From positions 1-64,000 of the forward strand of contig CAZDOO010000022.1 in assembly GCA_964507045.1 (NCBI GenBank): a DNA stretch of 64,000 nt, given 5' to 3'. Position numbers and translations under genes: made by a program. Source of the DNA: UBA8199 sp964507045. GTDB taxonomy: Bacteria > Verrucomicrobiota > Verrucomicrobiia > Limisphaerales > UBA8199. The notes beneath the pieces were generated by a model. It was given only the letters and a program-made list of their open reading frames with translations, had not been told where the DNA came from and ran no database searches. Positions 34,194 to 42,160 of the stretch are shown here, in pieces; position 1 is the stretch's first letter; every line of letters begins with the position of its first letter.

Positions 34194-34969
34194 AGCAGGT
34201 CGAGAATCTGCCCCAGGGTCAGGGTCAGGAAGAAATTGGAGATGAGAATCGCGATGGAGGAATACACAACCGCCTCCGTGGTGGCGCGCCCGACACCTTC
34301 GGCCCCCTCGCCGCACGACAGGCCCTTGTAGCACCCGATCAGCGCCACGATGCCGCCATAGACGACCGCCTTGATCAAGCCAATGGCGACGTCGGAGGTG
34401 CTGGTGTAGCGCAGCATGTTATACCACAAGTAAGTCGGATCAATTCCCAGCAGATACACGCACACCAGGTAACTCGCGCCGATTCCGAAGGCGATGGCCT
34501 CCGCGGTGAGCAGCGGCAGGGCCAGGTGCAATGCTAGCAACCGCGGCACCACCAGGTAGTCCACCGGATGGGTGGCCAGGGTGCGGAGCGCGTCAATCTG
34601 CTCGGTGACGCGCATGGTGCCCAGCTCCGCGGCGATGGCCGCGCCGACCCGGCCCGCGACCATCAGGCCGGTCAGGACGGGCCCGAGTTCGCTGCACATG
34701 GAAACGCTCACCACCGCCAGCGTGGCCGTGTCCATTTTGACCTTGTGAAACTGGAAGTAGGTCTGCGCCCCCAGCACCATACCGGTAAACGCGCCGGTAA
34801 TGAGCACCACCGATTGGGACTTCACGCCCGTGAAGTAGATCTGGTAGAGAAGGTCGCGCCACGCCACCTTCAACGTAAAGAGCGCCCGCACGGACTCCTT
34901 GGCCAGCAACGTGATGCGGCCCAAGCCCTCCAGCCATTCGGCGACCCATTGTTTGCCCCAGGAATTCAT
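34190..34969 (-). CDS. mlaE: MlaE-family lipid-transport permease
   Basis: An integral membrane protein of 259 residues with about five segments. It contains the family block SELGPVLTGLMVAGRVGAAIAAELGTM (given here by its parts ELGPVLTGLMVAGR and AAIAAELGTMRVTEQIDAL), followed by PVDYLVVPRLLA and, at the end, TTEAVVYSSIAILISNFFLT. It is the first gene of a compact operon with mlaF and mlaD. No MlaB STAS-domain or MlaC gene is next to it, which is common outside Proteobacteria. Confidence 0.92.
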   Translation of the reverse strand: MNSWGKQWVAEWLEGLGRITLLAKESVRALFTLKVAWRDLLYQIYFTGVKSQSVVLITGAFTGMVLGAQTYFQFHKVKMDTATLAVVSVSMCSELGPVLTGLMVAGRVGAAIAAELGTMRVTEQIDALRTLATHPVDYLVVPRLLALHLALPLLTAEAIAFGIGASYLVCVYLLGIDPTYLWYNMLRYTSTSDVAIGLIKAVVYGGIVALIGCYKGLSCGEGAEGVGRATTEAVVYSSIAILISNFFLTLTLGQILDLL

Positions 34970-35183
34970 GCTCGGCCATCAACCTAGCAGAAGACCCCCG
35001 CCCTTGCCAGAACTGGATTGCAAACAAACCAGGCAGCCAGAGGTCGCCGGGGGAAAGAGGGCGGCGACCTCCGAAAAGCAAGCCTTGTGAATGACCGGCG
35101 CGGGTAGAGGAGGACACAAATGCCCGAAAATGGCCCTGATCGAGAGAGGCGACGCTCCCTCCCGGCTCTCCGCACCGTCTCCC

Positions 35184-35268
35184 CACCGTTACCCCACCGT
35201 TACCCCTCCCTAGCACCTCTCATAAATTATGAGAGGTGCTAGGGAGGGGTAACGGTGGGGTAACGGTG
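35184..35268. repeat. 11-base-unit hairpin element, copy B
   Basis: Perfectly paired arms of 42 bases around a single central A at 35226. The inner 12 bases are CACCTCTCATAA and its complement. The outer arms are built from 11-base units of the form CCGTTACCCCA, two of them identical apart from the final base, and a third, CCGTCTCCCCA, extends the left side from 35175. The ACCTCT at the inner stem and the CCGT at the head of each unit are shared with copies A and C; the rest of the unit and the flanks differ. Confidence 0.85.
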
Positions 35269-35340
35269 TGATTCCCGGGAGCAGACGGCGGGGTTACGGT
35301 GGCACGATTGTGCGCTGATGAGGCATAATTGGCGTCCAAG

Positions 35341-35465
35341 AGCCTTTTTGAAAGGGATTCTGGGGGGGCAAGCGTCCTCGCGAACCCTGGCTCCTGTTCC
35401 CTTCCAAGGGAAATTTGGGCTTACGTGGACGCTCGCCCTCCCCAATTTGGATTCTCAAAGCGGCT
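35341..35465. repeat. Long imperfect inverted repeat
   Basis: Arms of about 55-60 bases. The centre is TTCCCTTCCAAGGGAA (35397-35412). The best outer pairing is GGGGGGGCAAGCGTCC (35362-35377) with GGACGCTCGCCCTCCCC (35427-35443). The ends AGCCTTTTTGAAAGGGATTC and GATTCTCAAAGCGGCT pair imperfectly. It lies 72 bases from hairpin copy B and looks like a separate family of dispersed palindrome. Confidence 0.65.
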
Positions 35466-35544
35466 CCAACGGCAGGCTGGCTAGCCCATGGCATTGATCC
35501 CGTGTTGGGCGAGCAGGTTGGGCCGGCGGTTGGATCGCCAGCCC

Positions 35545-37101
35545 TTAGCCGAAGACAATGCCCTGCGCCAGCGGGAGTTGCCTGGAGTAATTGACGGTGA
35601 CGGTCTGGCGGCGCATGTAGGCTTTCCAGGCATCGCTGCCGCTTTCGCGGCCGCCGCCGGTCTCCTTCTCGCCGCCGAAGGCGCCACCGATCTCCGCGCC
35701 GCTGGTGCCAATGTTGACGTTGGCGATGCCGCAGTCGCTGCCGCGGGCCGAGAGGAATTGCTCCGCCTCGCGCAGGTCGTTGGTGAAGATGGCGGAACTC
35801 AGGCCCTGGGGGACTTCGTTGTGATAGGCGACGGCCTGGTCCAGCGTGCGATAGGTGAGGAGGTAGAGGATGGGGGCAAACGTTTCTTCGTGGACGATCT
35901 TGAGGTTGTGCGGGGCGGCGACAACGCAGGGGCGGACGTAACAGCCGCCGGGGTATTTGGCGCCCTTGAGGGGTTCGCCACCGTAAAGGATGCGGCCGCC
36001 TTGCGCGCGGATCGCGGCAAGGGCGTCCTGCATGTCCTGCACGGCGCGGGTGTTGATGAGCGGACCCATCAGGGTGCCGGGTTGGAGCGGGCTGCCAACG
36101 GGGACCTGGCGATACGCTTTGATCAGGCGGCGGCTCAGCCTGGCGACGAGGGATTGGTGGACGATGATGCGACGGGTGGTGGTGCAGCGCTGGCCGGCGG
36201 TGCCGACGGCGCCGAACAGGATGGCGCGCATTGCCAGGTCCAGGTCGGCGGTGGGGGCGACGATAATGGCGTTATTGCCGCCCAGTTCAAGCAGTGACCG
36301 GCCCAGCCGGCGGGCGACGACCTCGGCCGCATGGAGCCCCATCTTCGTCGAGCCGGTGGCGGAGATAAGCGGCAGGCGCGGGTCGCTGATCAGCCGCTCG
36401 CCGATGGTCGCCCCATCGCCAATGACCAGGCTGAAGATTGCCGGGTCAACGCCGTTGGCGCGGCAGATGCGCTCGGCGATCCTGATGGTAGCGAGGGCGG
36501 TAAGCGGGGTCTGGCTGGAGGGCTTCCAAATGGTGGCATCGCCGCAGACCGCCGCGAGGGCGCTGTTCCAGGACCAGACGGCGACCGGGAAGTTGAAGGC
36601 GGTGACGATGCCGACGATGCCCAGCGGGTGCCACTGCTCCATCATCCGGTGCTCCGGACGCTCCGAGGCAATGGTCAGGCCGTACAGCTGGCGCGAGAGG
36701 CCGACGGCAAAGTCGCAGATGTCAATCATCTCCTGCACTTCGCCCTCGCCCTCGGGGAGGATCTTGCCCATTTCGAGCGTGACCAGCCGTCCCAGGTCGG
36801 GCTTGGCTTCGCGCAGGGCGTTGCCGAGCTGGCGCACGAGTTCGCCGCGTTTGGGGGCCGGCACGAGCTGCCATCGGCGAAAGGCCTGCTGCGCGCGCCG
36901 GGCGGTGCGTTCGTATTCCGGCGGCGTCGCGGTGCGGACGGTGCCCAGGATGCGGCCGTCAACGGGCGAGATGCTCTTCAGCAGCTTACCGCTGCCCAGC
37001 CATTCGCCGCAGAAGACGCCGGGATTCTCGGACTTGAGGCCGAGCTTCTTGAGCAGAGCGGCAGTGGCAATTGGGCGCTTGGAGGATCGGGTTAAGTTCA
37101 T
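35545..37101 (-). CDS. ALDH7-family dehydrogenase (aminoadipate semialdehyde / piperideine-6-carboxylate dehydrogenase)
   Basis: An NAD(P)-dependent aldehyde dehydrogenase of 518 residues. Motifs: WKPSSQTP (192-199) for the cofactor, general base Glu272 in LELGGNN (271-277), nucleophile Cys306 in GQRCTTTRR (303-311), and the ALDH7 block GTSGAEIGGAFGGEKETGGG with GRESGSDAWKAYMRR near the C-terminus. It should oxidise 2-aminoadipate 6-semialdehyde (in equilibrium with piperideine-6-carboxylate) to 2-aminoadipate. The gene upstream encodes lysine 6-transaminase, which makes exactly this substrate; the gap is 56 bases. Confidence 0.9.
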   Translation of the reverse strand: MNLTRSSKRPIATAALLKKLGLKSENPGVFCGEWLGSGKLLKSISPVDGRILGTVRTATPPEYERTARRAQQAFRRWQLVPAPKRGELVRQLGNALREAKPDLGRLVTLEMGKILPEGEGEVQEMIDICDFAVGLSRQLYGLTIASERPEHRMMEQWHPLGIVGIVTAFNFPVAVWSWNSALAAVCGDATIWKPSSQTPLTALATIRIAERICRANGVDPAIFSLVIGDGATIGERLISDPRLPLISATGSTKMGLHAAEVVARRLGRSLLELGGNNAIIVAPTADLDLAMRAILFGAVGTAGQRCTTTRRIIVHQSLVARLSRRLIKAYRQVPVGSPLQPGTLMGPLINTRAVQDMQDALAAIRAQGGRILYGGEPLKGAKYPGGCYVRPCVVAAPHNLKIVHEETFAPILYLLTYRTLDQAVAYHNEVPQGLSSAIFTNDLREAEQFLSARGSDCGIANVNIGTSGAEIGGAFGGEKETGGGRESGSDAWKAYMRRQTVTVNYSRQLPLAQGIVFG

Positions 37102-37157
37102 GGGTCAGATTAAGGTTTGCAGCTAGCAAATAGCAAAGTCCCGGGGGTGAGCCGGAA

Positions 37158-38558
37158 CTAGAGAAGGCGGCATTGCTGGTCCATAATGCGCACGGCCTGT
37201 TCAATGATGTCGTCTTTGACGTCCAGCACCGGCCGCAAACGGATGGAGCGCTCCCCGCAGCGCACGACGAGCAGGCCGAGTTCGTAGGCGCCTTTCCAGA
37301 AGGCGTCCCGGGCGGCCGTGTTGGGCAGGTCGAACGCCAGCATCAGCCCGCGCCCGCGAACGGCACTCACCGCTGGATACTGCCGGGCTAGCGCCTGCAG
37401 CCCGGCGAGAAAGCGTTCCCCCTGCGCGCGGGCATTCTCGACAAGCCGCTCTTCTTCAATGATCCGCAGGTAGTGCGTGGACCGCACGTAGTCGGTGAAG
37501 TTGCCGCCCCAGGTCGAGCTGATGCGGCTGGGCAGGCGGAAGCAGTTGTCTTTGACCTCGTCCAGCCGCGGCCCGGCCATGACGCCGCAGACTTGCACCT
37601 TCTTGCCGAAGACCAGCAGGTCCGGCAGCACGCCGAAATGCTGGCAGCACCAGGTCTTGCCGGTCATGCCCATGCCGCACTGGACTTCATCAAAGATCAG
37701 CAGCAAGTCATTCTCGTCGCAAAGGCGGCGCAGGGCCTGAAGGAACTCGCCCCGGAAATGGTTGTCGCCCCCCTCGCCCTGAATCGGCTCAACGATGATG
37801 GCGGCCATGTCCGCGGCTTTCGCCGCCAGCACGTCCCGGATTTGCCGCAACGCCAACTGCTCCCTCTCGACGACAGCCTCCTCGCGCCGGGCCGGGGGCA
37901 GGGAGAAGTCGAGACTAGGCGAAATGACGCGCGGCCAGGGGAACTTGGCGAAGTAGGCAATCTTGCGCGGATCGGTATTCGTCAGGCTCATGGTGTAGCC
38001 GCTCCGCCCGTGGAAGGCGCGCTCGAAATGGATGATCTCTGTTCCGCGCTCACCCCGGCCCGCGGCGAGGTTCTTCCTCACCTTCCAGTCCATGGCGGCT
38101 TTAAGGGCGTTTTCGACGGCGAGCGCGCCGCCATCAATGAAGAAATAGCGGTTCAGCGGCGGCAGCCCCGCGACGCGCGCAAAGGTCTGCACGAACGTCG
38201 CATACTGCACCGTGTAAACATCCGCGTTGGCCACCTTGATTCTGGCCGCCGCCAGCAGATCGGCCTTGATCTCGGGCCGGTTGAAATACGGGTGGTTGAA
38301 GCCGATGGGCTGGGAGGCGTAGAAGCTATAGAGGTCAATCAACTCCCGGCCCGTGGCCGCGTCCACAAACCGCGAGCCCTGGCTCCGCTCCCCGTCGAAG
38401 ATGAGCTTGAAGCCATCCACCAGGATATGCTGCTCCAGCTCGGCGATCACCCGCTGGGGCGCCACCCCGGCTCGCAGAGCCTGCGTGGCCGCCTGGTTTG
38501 AAGCGGTCTTGCTGGCTTTGTCAGCTACCGGCATACGTCGTTTCCGCGCCTCGGACAT
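37158..38558 (-). CDS. lat: L-lysine 6-transaminase
   Basis: A class III PLP aminotransferase of about 466 residues. Visible: HILVDGFKLIFD (44-55), IDLYSFYASQPIGFNHP (74-90), the IVEPIQGEGGDNHF block (255-268), FDEVQCGMGMTGK (289-301) and the PLP-lysine region FGKKVQVCG (317-325). This set is typical of lysine epsilon-aminotransferase, which makes 2-aminoadipate 6-semialdehyde and glutamate from lysine and 2-oxoglutarate. Several starts are possible (38645, 38558, 38534); I use 38558, but the first 35 or so residues are not conserved. With the ALDH7 gene it forms a two-step lysine-degradation module. Confidence 0.9.
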   Translation of the reverse strand: MSEARKRRMPVADKASKTASNQAATQALRAGVAPQRVIAELEQHILVDGFKLIFDGERSQGSRFVDAATGRELIDLYSFYASQPIGFNHPYFNRPEIKADLLAAARIKVANADVYTVQYATFVQTFARVAGLPPLNRYFFIDGGALAVENALKAAMDWKVRKNLAAGRGERGTEIIHFERAFHGRSGYTMSLTNTDPRKIAYFAKFPWPRVISPSLDFSLPPARREEAVVEREQLALRQIRDVLAAKAADMAAIIVEPIQGEGGDNHFRGEFLQALRRLCDENDLLLIFDEVQCGMGMTGKTWCCQHFGVLPDLLVFGKKVQVCGVMAGPRLDEVKDNCFRLPSRISSTWGGNFTDYVRSTHYLRIIEEERLVENARAQGERFLAGLQALARQYPAVSAVRGRGLMLAFDLPNTAARDAFWKGAYELGLLVVRCGERSIRLRPVLDVKDDIIEQAVRIMDQQCRLL

Positions 38559-38696
38559 CGGTTGCAGGCTAGCGGTGCGATCTCTTCCAATCAAGCTAAT
38601 TGGCGCCACCGCCAGCGGGCGGGGAATTTCCGGCTGGCGATTCATCGGCGATTGCCTATCTTCGCGCGGATTGATAGAACACTGCCATTACATCCT

Positions 38697-39650
38697 ATGA
38701 AACTTCTGCTTTCCTGCGTGACGGGTTTGGTGTGCGGCTCGGTGGCCCTGGGCACCGAGTTGCGGATCGGCATCATCGGTTGCGACACGTCGCACGTAAC
38801 CGCTTTCACTGAGACGCTGAACAATCCCCAGGCCAAGGGCCATATCCCGGGCGGCAAGGTGGTGGCGGCCTACAAGGGCGGCAGCGCGGATATTCCGTCG
38901 AGCATCGAGCACCTCGAGGCCTACTCCCGGACGCTGCGGGAGAAATACGGCGTCAAGTTCTACGACACCATCCCGGAGCTGTGCCAGCACGTGGATGTGG
39001 TCCTGCTCGAGAGTGTGGACGGGCGCCCCCACCTGGAACAGGCCCGGCCGGTCCTCAAGGCGCGCAAACCGATGTTCATTGACAAGCCGATGGCGGCCTC
39101 GCTGCGGGATGCGCGGGAGATCTTCCGGCTGGCCCAAGAGGCGAAGGTGCCGGTGTTCAGCTCGTCCGGGCTGCGTTTCGCCAAGAACACCCAGGCCGTG
39201 CGCAATGGTTTGATTGGCCGGGTCGAGTATGCGGAAACCTACGGCCCGTGCTCGCTGGAACCGCATCACCCGGACCTGTTCTGGTATGGCGTGCACGGGG
39301 TCGAAAGCCTGTTCACGATCATGGGCCCCGGCTGCGACACCGTCCAGCGCGGCACCACCACCAACGGCGCCATAGAAGTCATCGGCACCTGGAAGGACGG
39401 GCGCAAGGGCGTCTATCGCGAAGATAAGAACTTCCACGGCCTGGCCAGGGGCGAGAAAGGGGAGGCCGCGGCGGGGTCTTTTGATGGCTACCAGCCGCTG
39501 GTGGCGGCGATCATGAAGTTCTTCCAGACCGGCGTGGCGCCGGTCAAACCGGAGGAGACGATGGAGATCATCGCCTTCATGGAAGCGGCGGATGCCAGCA
39601 AACAGCAGGGCGGCGCACCGGTAAAAATAGTGGTTGCATCCCCCCAATAA
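38697..39650 (+). CDS. Secreted Gfo/Idh/MocA-family oxidoreductase
   Basis: A protein of 317 residues from the ATG at 38697; the longer frame to 38562 overlaps the divergent lat gene. A Sec signal peptide (1-18) is unusual for an NAD(P)-dependent enzyme but common in this phylum. The Rossmann fold follows: IGIIGCDTSHVTAF, VVAAYKGG, then VDVVLLESVDGRPHLEQA and the cofactor block FIDKPMA. The C-terminal domain is short for the family. It presumably acts on sugars, as its relatives do; the cofactor source outside the cytoplasm is unexplained. Confidence 0.8.
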   Translation: MKLLLSCVTGLVCGSVALGTELRIGIIGCDTSHVTAFTETLNNPQAKGHIPGGKVVAAYKGGSADIPSSIEHLEAYSRTLREKYGVKFYDTIPELCQHVDVVLLESVDGRPHLEQARPVLKARKPMFIDKPMAASLRDAREIFRLAQEAKVPVFSSSGLRFAKNTQAVRNGLIGRVEYAETYGPCSLEPHHPDLFWYGVHGVESLFTIMGPGCDTVQRGTTTNGAIEVIGTWKDGRKGVYREDKNFHGLARGEKGEAAAGSFDGYQPLVAAIMKFFQTGVAPVKPEETMEIIAFMEAADASKQQGGAPVKIVVASPQ

Positions 39651-39791
39651 GCCGCTAGAATCCGCGCCAATAGATAACTCGCCAATTTCGAAGACAGGTA
39701 AATCCTCAGTTGAACTAGGTTCAATGATGATTTGAAACCCGATGGTCGGGAACGGTCGCGAAAGGGCAGTGAGTCGAAAAGTAGAATCATC

Positions 39792-40097
39792 ATGAGTACG
39801 AAACTGTTTGTTGGAAACCTTTCCTTCAACGCCACGGATCAGCAACTCCGGGACCTCTTCGGTGCGCACGGCACGGTCCAGGAAGTAGACGTCATCAAGG
39901 ACAAGTTCAGCGGTCGGCCCCGCGGCTTCGGATTTGTGACCATGGAAACCAAGGAAGCTGCCGACGCCGCCATCAAGGCGCTCAACGGCAAGGACATTGA
40001 CGGCCGGGCTTTGACGGTCAATGAGGCGCGCCCGCGCGAAGAGCGCCCGCCCCGCTCCGGTGGCGGCTACGGTGGCCGTCGCGAGCCGCGACAATAA
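39792..40097 (+). CDS. Small RRM RNA-binding protein
   Basis: A 101-residue protein consisting of one RNA recognition motif (RNP2 LFVGNL, 5-10; RNP1 RGFGFVTM, 44-51) and a Gly/Arg-rich tail (85-101). Such Rbp proteins are common in Verrucomicrobia, cyanobacteria and related groups and bind single-stranded RNA. The 141 bases before the start may be a structured leader, but I saw no motif. A strong terminator follows the stop. Confidence 0.9.
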   Translation: MSTKLFVGNLSFNATDQQLRDLFGAHGTVQEVDVIKDKFSGRPRGFGFVTMETKEAADAAIKALNGKDIDGRALTVNEARPREERPPRSGGGYGGRREPRQ

Positions 40098-40134
40098 CCC
40101 TTTTCCCGGCGTTCGGCGGAACGCCCTTTGGCAC

Positions 40135-40170
40135 GGCGCGGGAAGGATGAACTTCCCGCGCCTGTTTATT
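40135..40170 (+). terminator. Intrinsic terminator after the RRM gene
   Basis: A perfect 11-base stem, GGCGCGGGAAG (40135-40145) with CTTCCCGCGCC (40152-40162), a six-base loop GATGAA, then TGTTTATTT. It ends just before and partly overlaps the stop side of the convergent trpG gene. Confidence 0.85.
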
Positions 40171-40732
40171 TCAAACTCAGGAAGTTCTTCAGAATCTGGC
40201 GGCCGTTCTGCGTGAGGATGCTTTCGGGGTGAAACTGCACGCCCCAAATCGGATATTGCTTGTGCCGCACGCCCATGATTTCGCCCTCTTCCGTTTCAGC
40301 GGTGATCTCCAGGCAGCCGGGCGCGGAATCGCGCTCGATCACCAGCGAATGATAGCGGGTGGCAGCGAACGGGTTGGGCATGCCGGCAAACAAGTCCTTG
40401 CCGTTATGCTTAATAAGCGACGTCTTGCCATGCATCATGCGGTAATTCACGACCACACTGCCGCCAAAGACATGCCCAATGCACTGGTGCCCCAGGCAGA
40501 CGCCGAAAGTCGGCGTGCGCGGCCCGAACGTGCGGATGACCTCATTCGACAAGCCGGATTCGCGGGGCGAGCACGGGCCGGGCGAGATGAGGATGCGCTC
40601 CGGCGCCAGCGCCCCGATTTGATCAATCGTGATCTGATCGTTCCGGTGAACTTGAAGCTCAACCCCCATCTCCCCCAGGTATTGGACGAGGTTGTAGGTG
40701 AAAGAATCGTAGTTGTCTATGACCAGCAGCAT
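40166..40732 (-). CDS. trpG: Anthranilate/aminodeoxychorismate synthase glutamine amidotransferase
   Basis: A class I glutamine amidotransferase of 188 residues. Nucleophile Cys79 is in FGVCLGHQ (76-83), His168 and Glu170 are in FHPES (167-171), and PGPCSP (51-56) is the family oxyanion region. It supplies ammonia to TrpE (anthranilate) or PabB (aminodeoxychorismate). The two cannot be told apart here because neither trpE nor pabB is in the window; many bacteria use one subunit for both. It stands alone on the minus strand. Confidence 0.9.
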   Translation of the reverse strand: MLLVIDNYDSFTYNLVQYLGEMGVELQVHRNDQITIDQIGALAPERILISPGPCSPRESGLSNEVIRTFGPRTPTFGVCLGHQCIGHVFGGSVVVNYRMMHGKTSLIKHNGKDLFAGMPNPFAATRYHSLVIERDSAPGCLEITAETEEGEIMGVRHKQYPIWGVQFHPESILTQNGRQILKNFLSLK

Positions 40733-40908
40733 ATCGAGTCGCCGGAGACTCTAGGGAAGGTTCACAGGTTTGGGAATCAGGAAATGACACGAAGCAGCTC
40801 GATCAGGCCGTAGGCATGAAGCCCGGCTCAGAGAGGTCGTTCGGCTTTTCCTTGTCGTTTACCCACTCGTTGGTAGGATAGCCCTCAGATGCGACCTGCG
40901 GCCTCCGA

Positions 40909-40968
40909 ATGCTGGTGGACAACTTCATTGAAGCCACCCGTGCGCTGCCCCTCACGGTAAACCGATGA
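40909..40968 (+). CDS. Possible 19-residue leader ORF coupled to the radical SAM gene
   Basis: An ATG at 40909 opens a frame reading MLVDNFIEATRALPLTVNR, whose TGA overlaps the ATG of the radical SAM gene (ATGA at 40965-40968). There is no clear ribosome-binding site before it. It could be a translation-coupling leader, a small substrate peptide, or chance. I list it only because of the exact overlap and the lack of any other ribosome-binding signal for the gene behind it. Confidence 0.2.
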   Translation: MLVDNFIEATRALPLTVNR

Positions 40969-42158
40969 GAAGGCCCGCCTTTTTTCTGTGCTATTTCGAG
41001 ACCACCCGGCAATGCGATCAGGGGTGCCCGAACTGCATGACCGAGCGGACCGCGCCTCCCGCCAGGCCGGAGCTCTCCACCGAAGAAGCCAAGCATCTGG
41101 TGCTCGATGAGCTCAAGGCCATCTGCCCCAAGGGCGCGGTCTCATTCTCCGGCGGCGAAATCCTGCAGCGGCCTGATCACCTGGAACTCATCGCGCACAA
41201 TGCCCGGAATGGTCTTTACACTTTCGTAAACACGAGTGGCAGCAGCCTTGATTCGCCCCGGCTCCGGCGGCTCAAGCGCGCGGCCGCGGGCCGCCTGACC
41301 ATGGGCTTCTCCCTAGATTCCGTGGAGGAGGACATCCAGAAGAAGTGCCGGTCCGGAAACCGGCAGCGCCTGGAGCACCTCCTGAAGATCTGCGAGGAGC
41401 AGGGCATTCCCAGCTTTGTGCTGCTGACCGTATCCCGGCAGAACCTCGAGTCGCTGCAGAGCACGATGGACTGGCTTCAGAAGAAGAAGATTGCGGTGAT
41501 TCGCTCTCCCTTTGTGCCGCGCGGCGCCGCCGCCAAAGCCCGGCATCTGTGTTTTGACCGGGATGACATGGGCGGCAAGATTCATCCCGTACTGCGCGGC
41601 AATCCCTTGAGCTATGTCAGCTACACCCCGTTCTTTGCCGCGCCGGATGCAACCCACCTGACCCTGGGCGGCCGCGGGCTGACCCTGGGCAACCTGGGCT
41701 GCCAGGCCGGGCGCACCTTCATCGGGATCAACGCCGAAGGCGACGTGGCTCCCTGCGTGCACCTTCTGGACACCCCGGTTTGCTGCGGCAATGTGCGTGA
41801 CCAGTCCTTGTCCGCCATCTTCGCCGAGTCCGAGATCATGCGCATCCTGCGCGGCCAGCGGCCGGTCAAGGGCAAGTGCCGCCGCTGCCGTTATGGTGAC
41901 TCCTGCCGCGGTTGCCGGTCCCTGGCCTACTACCACACCGGCGACTACCTGGCTGAAGACCCGTCCTGCTTCTTCGAGCCTGAAAGCCTCGAAACCCGCA
42001 GTCCGTATGAGGACACGCAAACGGCCAATACCCGCCTGTTCCTCAACCACCTGGTTCAGAACCGCCCCTGGAGCGACATCTTCGGCGTCCAGGGCCGGTT
42101 GGGAGTTTCGCTCCTCAATCTCAAGGCCTGGCTCAACACATTCTTAGGCAGCCTTTGA
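40965..42158 (+). CDS. Radical SAM/SPASM-like protein
   Basis: A protein of 397 residues. The 4Fe-4S radical SAM motif is CDQGCPNC (Cys17, 21, 24), followed by the SAM-binding GGE-type SFSGGEILQ (near 65). The C-terminal half is Cys-rich and SPASM-like: GCQAGRTFIGINAEGDV, then PCVHLL, PVCCGNV, KCRRCRYGDSCRGCRS and a last Cys in EDPSC, enough for one or two auxiliary clusters. Such enzymes modify peptides, tetrapyrroles or other cofactors. The next gene, two bases on, is a second radical SAM enzyme, so they probably share a pathway. No recognised substrate gene is nearby. Confidence 0.85.
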   Translation: MRRPAFFLCYFETTRQCDQGCPNCMTERTAPPARPELSTEEAKHLVLDELKAICPKGAVSFSGGEILQRPDHLELIAHNARNGLYTFVNTSGSSLDSPRLRRLKRAAAGRLTMGFSLDSVEEDIQKKCRSGNRQRLEHLLKICEEQGIPSFVLLTVSRQNLESLQSTMDWLQKKKIAVIRSPFVPRGAAAKARHLCFDRDDMGGKIHPVLRGNPLSYVSYTPFFAAPDATHLTLGGRGLTLGNLGCQAGRTFIGINAEGDVAPCVHLLDTPVCCGNVRDQSLSAIFAESEIMRILRGQRPVKGKCRRCRYGDSCRGCRSLAYYHTGDYLAEDPSCFFEPESLETRSPYEDTQTANTRLFLNHLVQNRPWSDIFGVQGRLGVSLLNLKAWLNTFLGSL

Positions 42159-42160
42159 CC

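Larger units (their letters stand above)
34970..35544. other. Intergenic stretch with two palindromic elements
   Basis: A 575-base gap between the mlaE start and the ALDH7 stop. It holds the 11-base-unit hairpin copy B (35184-35268) and a different inverted repeat (35341-35465). The first 190 bases should contain the mla promoter, which I could not place. No credible gene was found; the short frames here read through the palindromes. Confidence 0.7.
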
